A stretch of 64,000 bases of DNA from Pontibacter flavimaris. Lineage in GTDB: Bacteria; Bacteroidota; Bacteroidia; Cytophagales; Hymenobacteraceae. The stretch spans positions 682,001 to 746,000 of the forward strand of contig NZ_LVWA01000004.1 in the NCBI RefSeq assembly GCF_001907195.1, written 5' to 3'. The first letter of the stretch is position 1. The number at the start of each line of letters is the position of its first letter. The position numbers and the translations under genes are program-made. The notes beneath the pieces are model-generated. The model worked only from the letters and a program-made list of their open reading frames with translations. It ran no database searches and was not told where the DNA came from. Below, one piece after another: positions 60,646-64,000 of the stretch.

Positions 60646-62247
60646 TTGAGCAACGAGCTAATCATCAATTCTACTCAGGATGGGGAACGCATTGCGCTTT
60701 TACAGGATAAACGCCTGGTAGAGTATCACTTCGAGTCGAAAGACACGGACTACATTGTAGGCGATATTTTCCTGGGAACTGTAAAAAAAGTAATGCCTGG
60801 ACTGAACGCCGCCTTTATTGATATTGGCTACCAGAAGGATGCATTCCTGCATTACCATGATCTGGGAGCCAACATCAAAACGCTGAACAGGTACGTAAAA
60901 GCGGCGCAAACACAGAAGAACGCAACACCCAAGCTAAACCAGGCGAAGTTTGAGCCTGAGATAGACAAACTCGGCAAAATAGCTGACGTGCTCAAAAAGG
61001 GGCAGCAGCTGTTGGTGCAGATCGTTAAAGAGCCTATCTCAACCAAAGGCCCACGCTTATCCTGCGAGCTCTCACTTGCCGGACGTTATCTGGTGCTCGT
61101 GCCGTTCTCAAACACGGTAAGCGTATCCAAGAAGATTGTCAGCAAGGAGGAGCGGACCCGTCTGAAACGCCTGATCACAAGTATAAAGCCGGAGAACTTC
61201 GGCGTGATCATCCGGACAGTGGCGGAAGGCCGCGATGTGGCAGAGCTCGACAGAGACCTGCGCAACATGCTAGCAAATTGGGAAGAGGGTTTTAAAACCC
61301 TCAGAATAGCAAAGCCAAACGACAAGATTATTGGCGAGCTGAACCGTTCTTCCTCCATCTTGAGGGATTTATTAAACGAGAGCTTTGACAACATAGTGGT
61401 TGACAACACGCAACTCTATGACGAGATCAAGGCATACGTGCAAAGTATAGCGCCGGAAAGGATCAAGATCCTGAAGCACTACACTGGCAAAACCAAGACC
61501 TTTGAACACTTCCACATCGAGAAACAGCTAAAGGCTGCCTTCGGAAAAACCGTGACGATACCAGGTGGCGGATACCTGGTGATAGAGCACACCGAGGCGC
61601 TGCATGTAGTCGATGTGAATAGTGGGAACAAATCCAATACCGAAACCGATCAGGAGGCAACCGCACTGCACGTAAACATGATGGCCGCCAAAGAAGTGGC
61701 CCGTCAGCTGCGCCTTCGGGATATAGGTGGTATCATTGTCGTGGACTTCATCGATATGAAGTCGCCGGAAAACCGCCAGAAAGTATACGAGGTGGTGAGG
61801 GAGGAAATGAAGCGGGACCGCTCCAAATCCACTATCCTTCCGATCTCGAAATTCGGCCTGATGCAGATTACCAGACAGCGCGTAAGGCCCGAGCAAAACA
61901 TTGTAACCGGTGAGGTTTGCCCTACCTGCGGCGGCACCGGTAAAACATCTGCCAGTATTCTGGTGACAGACGAAATTGACGCAGCGGTAGACGACCTGCT
62001 GACAAGCCACAACCACAGGAGCCTGGAAGTATACTTACACCCGTTCGTGCACGCCTACTATACCAAAGGGCTGCTGTCGCGGCAGGTGAAGTGGTTCTTC
62101 AAGTACTTCAGGTGGGTGAGCCTGGTAAAAGACACCTCGCTGGGCATCATGGAATTTAAAGTGATGGACAGCAGAGGAGAGGAAATAGAGTTGCGTTCCG
62201 CCTTCAGCGACATGAATGGCGTGCAGGATAAAGAAGAGGAGGAGTAA
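60646..62247 (+). CDS. rng: Ribonuclease G (RNase E/G family)
   Basis: Endoribonuclease for rRNA and mRNA processing. The 533-residue protein has an N-terminal S1 domain (YIVGDIFLGTVKKVMPGLNA, residues about 35-115), the DNase I-like catalytic core with VVDVNSGNKSN and VVDFIDMKSPENR (metal-binding Asp residues), and the zinc-link-like CPTCGGTGK. Length fits RNase G (489) and not the longer RNase E. The start is a TTG (SNELIINSTQDGERI follows), as no ATG fits the family start. Last of the gldDE-rng block; terminator follows. Confidence 0.95.
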   Translation: MSNELIINSTQDGERIALLQDKRLVEYHFESKDTDYIVGDIFLGTVKKVMPGLNAAFIDIGYQKDAFLHYHDLGANIKTLNRYVKAAQTQKNATPKLNQAKFEPEIDKLGKIADVLKKGQQLLVQIVKEPISTKGPRLSCELSLAGRYLVLVPFSNTVSVSKKIVSKEERTRLKRLITSIKPENFGVIIRTVAEGRDVAELDRDLRNMLANWEEGFKTLRIAKPNDKIIGELNRSSSILRDLLNESFDNIVVDNTQLYDEIKAYVQSIAPERIKILKHYTGKTKTFEHFHIEKQLKAAFGKTVTIPGGGYLVIEHTEALHVVDVNSGNKSNTETDQEATALHVNMMAAKEVARQLRLRDIGGIIVVDFIDMKSPENRQKVYEVVREEMKRDRSKSTILPISKFGLMQITRQRVRPEQNIVTGEVCPTCGGTGKTSASILVTDEIDAAVDDLLTSHNHRSLEVYLHPFVHAYYTKGLLSRQVKWFFKYFRWVSLVKDTSLGIMEFKVMDSRGEEIELRSAFSDMNGVQDKEEEE

Positions 62248-62266
62248 GCCTGGCTTACCCGCACAA

Positions 62267-62300
62267 AAAAGCCGCTGCTAAGTTAATAGCAGCGGCTTTT
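62267..62300. terminator. Bidirectional terminator between rng and the barrel gene
   Basis: A 14-bp perfect stem AAAAGCCGCTGCTA (62267-62280) with TAGCAGCGGCTTTT (62287-62300), 6-base loop, A/T-rich base in both directions. It serves convergent genes. Confidence 0.9.
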
Positions 62301-62321
62301 CTCGTTTTATAAGTATGGCTT

Positions 62322-62981
62322 TTAGAATTTCAGGCCAAAGTCCAGCGACACGCCGTTGTTCTTCACGGAGATATTCTTGTCACCGAATTTCTTCTCGTAG
62401 AAATCGTCAATGTCGGTGAGGCCGCGGTGGTAGGTAAGGCCGCCGAAGACCTTGGTGCTCTCGCCCATCTGGAACTCCACGCCGCCGCCAAGTATGGCAT
62501 CGGCCTCAAAAATATTGAAGCGCTTGATCACCTTCTCGCTGTTAATCACCTTTTTGTTGTCTACCTGTGCGGCAACCTTGGTGTTGAGCGCGCCACCCAC
62601 CTGGAAGTACAGCAGCGTGCCTGGGGCCACCTCGTTAGTGAAAAGCTTCAGCGTTAGCGGTAACTGAATGTATTGGATACTGAGGTCATCTTTTTCAGTA
62701 AAAAGGTTGCCATTATTATCCGAGTCAATATAGCTAATCTCAGCCCCTTTTCCACGGTACATCAGGCCGGTGCTGAAGGCATAGTTCTGGGCAAAGAAGT
62801 AGTCTACCACCACACCCACACCCAGGCGCAGGTTGTTGTTCTCCTTCTCGAAGTTATACCTGTCTTCGGCCACGAAGCGGTTACCCGAGATTGTCGGGGA
62901 GAGTTGCAGGCCGATCTCAACCTGGGCCATGGATGCGAATCCGGCGCACAAAAACAGCAATAAGAGTGTGATTTTCTTCAT
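62322..62981 (-). CDS. Small outer membrane beta-barrel protein
   Basis: A 219-residue PorT-like/OMP_b-brl_2 family protein. Signal peptide MKKITLLLLFLCAGFASMAQ precedes VEIGLQLSPTISGNRFVAED, then strands typical of an 8-strand barrel (NLRLGVGVVVDYFFAQNYAF; YIQLPLTLKLFTNEV; LGGGVEFQMGESTKVFGGLT) and a final FGLKF beta-signal. The ATG at 62981 is chosen for its signal peptide; the longer frame from 63044 crosses the promoter. Porin-family annotation is common for these; function unknown. Divergent from gldB. Confidence 0.85.
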   Translation of the reverse strand: MKKITLLLLFLCAGFASMAQVEIGLQLSPTISGNRFVAEDRYNFEKENNNLRLGVGVVVDYFFAQNYAFSTGLMYRGKGAEISYIDSDNNGNLFTEKDDLSIQYIQLPLTLKLFTNEVAPGTLLYFQVGGALNTKVAAQVDNKKVINSEKVIKRFNIFEADAILGGGVEFQMGESTKVFGGLTYHRGLTDIDDFYEKKFGDKNISVKNNGVSLDFGLKF

Positions 62982-63031
62982 TAGCTTAGCTTTTATTATA
63001 CGTTGCGTTACCCTATTACGAAGTAACCGCC

Positions 63032-63039
63032 TATTTTTG
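63032..63039 (+). promoter_or_regulatory. Candidate -7 box for gldB (TATTTTTG)
   Basis: TATTTTTG fits TAnnTTTG, 16 bp before the gldB ATG, so the leader would be about 10 bases. It lies 2 bp from the opposed barrel-gene box. Confidence 0.5.
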
Positions 63040-63041
63040 TA

Positions 63042-63049
63042 CAAAGATA
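63042..63049 (-). promoter_or_regulatory. Candidate -7 box for the barrel gene (TATCTTTG)
   Basis: On the minus strand TATCTTTG fits TAnnTTTG, with a leader of about 55 bases. It is back to back with the gldB box, so the two polymerases could not bind at the same time. Confidence 0.5.
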
Positions 63050-63055
63050 CGAAAC

Positions 63056-64000
63056 ATGTATTACAGATTACTTATACTTGCCATACTTGTATTCGCCTTT
63101 GGGTGCGGTGAGAAAGGGTGTGAGTTACCCAAAGAGATCGCCCGGATACCGGTGGATGTGGAGATAGAGCGGCTGGAGAAACCTTTCTTTGCGGCAGAGA
63201 CCAGGGCCGACATTGCCGGCTTCATCCAGGCCCACCCATACTTTGCCAAGCAGTACCTGCAGCAGGGCGAGTACCCCTCCGATTCTGCCTTCATCAACCC
63301 GCTGTATTCCCTGGCCACCAACCCTGCCCTGGACTCGCTGGCGCAGCAGGCCATGCATACGTTTGCCGATATGCAGGAGCAGGAGCAGCAGTTGGAGGGT
63401 GCCTTTAAGGTGCTAAAGTATAACTACCCTGATTTTGCGGTGCCGGAGGTGAAAACCTTCGTGACGGGCCTTGGCACCCTGGGCAACGACTTGTACGTGT
63501 CGGACAGCCTCATCGTGTTCGGGCTTGACTACTTTATCGGGCCGGAGGCAAAGTACCGTCCGCAGGCTTACGAGTACATCCTGAATCGCTACGAGGGGGA
63601 GAAGATGGTGCCGGCCGCCATGCTGCTGCTCTCCAACCGCTACAACAGAACAGACTTTGCAGAACGCAACCTGCTCACCGAGATGATCGGGATGGGGAAG
63701 GCCTATTATTTTGTGAAATCAGTGCTGCCCTGCGTGCCCGATTCGCTGATCATCTCTTATACTGACAAACAGATAGCGGACGTGTCTCATAACGAGGGGC
63801 GCATCTGGGCGCATTTTGTGGAGAAGGAGCTGCTGTTTGATAAGACGCCGTTTATCGTGAACAAGTATATTGGGGAGCGCCCCAACACGCCCGAGATCGA
63901 CGCCACCGCCCCGGGCCGCATCGGTACCTGGGTGGGATGGCAGATCGTGCGCAAGTACATGGAGCGCAACCCGGAGGTAAGCCTGCCGGAATTAATGGCC
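63056..64000 (+). CDS. gldB: Gliding motility lipoprotein GldB (3' end cut by window edge)
   Basis: The first 315 residues of GldB, one of the lipoproteins needed for gliding. Signal and lipobox LVFAFGCGEKG (Cys17), then the family pattern VDVEIERLEKPFFAAETRAD, FIQAHPYFAKQYL, a middle with GLGTLGNDLYVSDSLIVFGL and the C-terminal IGTWVGWQIVRKYMERNPEV. The frame is open to the last base. Family members are about 320-340 residues, so little is missing. gldC usually follows and would lie just outside. Confidence 0.93.
   Translation, partial: MYYRLLILAILVFAFGCGEKGCELPKEIARIPVDVEIERLEKPFFAAETRADIAGFIQAHPYFAKQYLQQGEYPSDSAFINPLYSLATNPALDSLAQQAMHTFADMQEQEQQLEGAFKVLKYNYPDFAVPEVKTFVTGLGTLGNDLYVSDSLIVFGLDYFIGPEAKYRPQAYEYILNRYEGEKMVPAAMLLLSNRYNRTDFAERNLLTEMIGMGKAYYFVKSVLPCVPDSLIISYTDKQIADVSHNEGRIWAHFVEKELLFDKTPFIVNKYIGERPNTPEIDATAPGRIGTWVGWQIVRKYMERNPEVSLPELMA

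Overview
The window looks like chromosomal DNA of a GC-rich, gliding-lineage Bacteroidota, most likely order Cytophagales and close to Pontibacter/Hymenobacteraceae. This is inferred from gene content: the gldD-gldE-ssb-mutY-HU-rng block, gldB, the nadK-DUF6089-uppS-bamA-ompH block, the exbB-exbD-exbD-tonB-tonB-pstS-TPR block, Bacteroidota-type -7 boxes (TAnnTTTG) and the absence of strong Shine-Dalgarno sequences. No rRNA, tRNA, phage, transposase or CRISPR was found. Both ends cut a gene (mnmH at the left, gldB at the right).

Layout. 1-8.2 kb: mnmH-pdxJ (minus), yqeY, cvpA, pabA/trpG, a hydrolase-CBS-Omp85 run and nadK. 8.2-15.8 kb: the outer-membrane biogenesis block (two DUF6089-type barrels, uppS, bamA, two Skp/OmpH chaperones) and rluD. 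16-23 kb (minus): the TonB/ExbBD energy-transduction operon with a PstS-like lipoprotein and a TPR protein. 23.4-32.2 kb: mazG, glmM, a cysteine desulfurase, a LOG-family protein, hemH and the GTPases era and der. 32.4-39.6 kb: small acidic lipoproteins, hypotheticals, murQ with a BadF/NagK-type kinase, a cytochrome b5-like protein and an arginase-fold protein. 39.8-48.6 kb: a fatty acid beta-oxidation cluster (acyl-CoA ligase, MarR regulator, FadB-type fusion, thiolase, acyl-CoA dehydrogenase), interrupted by a small element carrying a four-helix-bundle (S23/Avd-like) gene. 48.7-54.2 kb: glycosyltransferase, two secreted proteins and recG. 54.2-55.2 kb: a gene-free stretch built of palindromes. 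55.2-64 kb: gldD, gldE, ssb, mutY, HU, TPR, a 29-residue ribosomal-type protein, rng, a small barrel and gldB.

Two things stand out beyond the ordinary housekeeping content. (1) The heptamer AAGTATA (TATACTT on the other strand) recurs throughout, in both orientations, in every reading frame and between genes. I counted about 20 exact copies in the first 10 kb, where base composition predicts fewer than one. It often abuts or forms stop codons and also appears as a tandem hexamer array at 29.75 kb. (2) Several classes of intergenic hairpin elements are present. Some have low-complexity inverted arms, and one such pair encloses an intact S23/Avd-like gene, which suggests a family of minimal mobile hairpins with possible non-autonomous relatives in the same window.

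Most genes are named from recognised motifs. Exact starts, promoters and the hypothetical genes are less certain, and no database search could be run.
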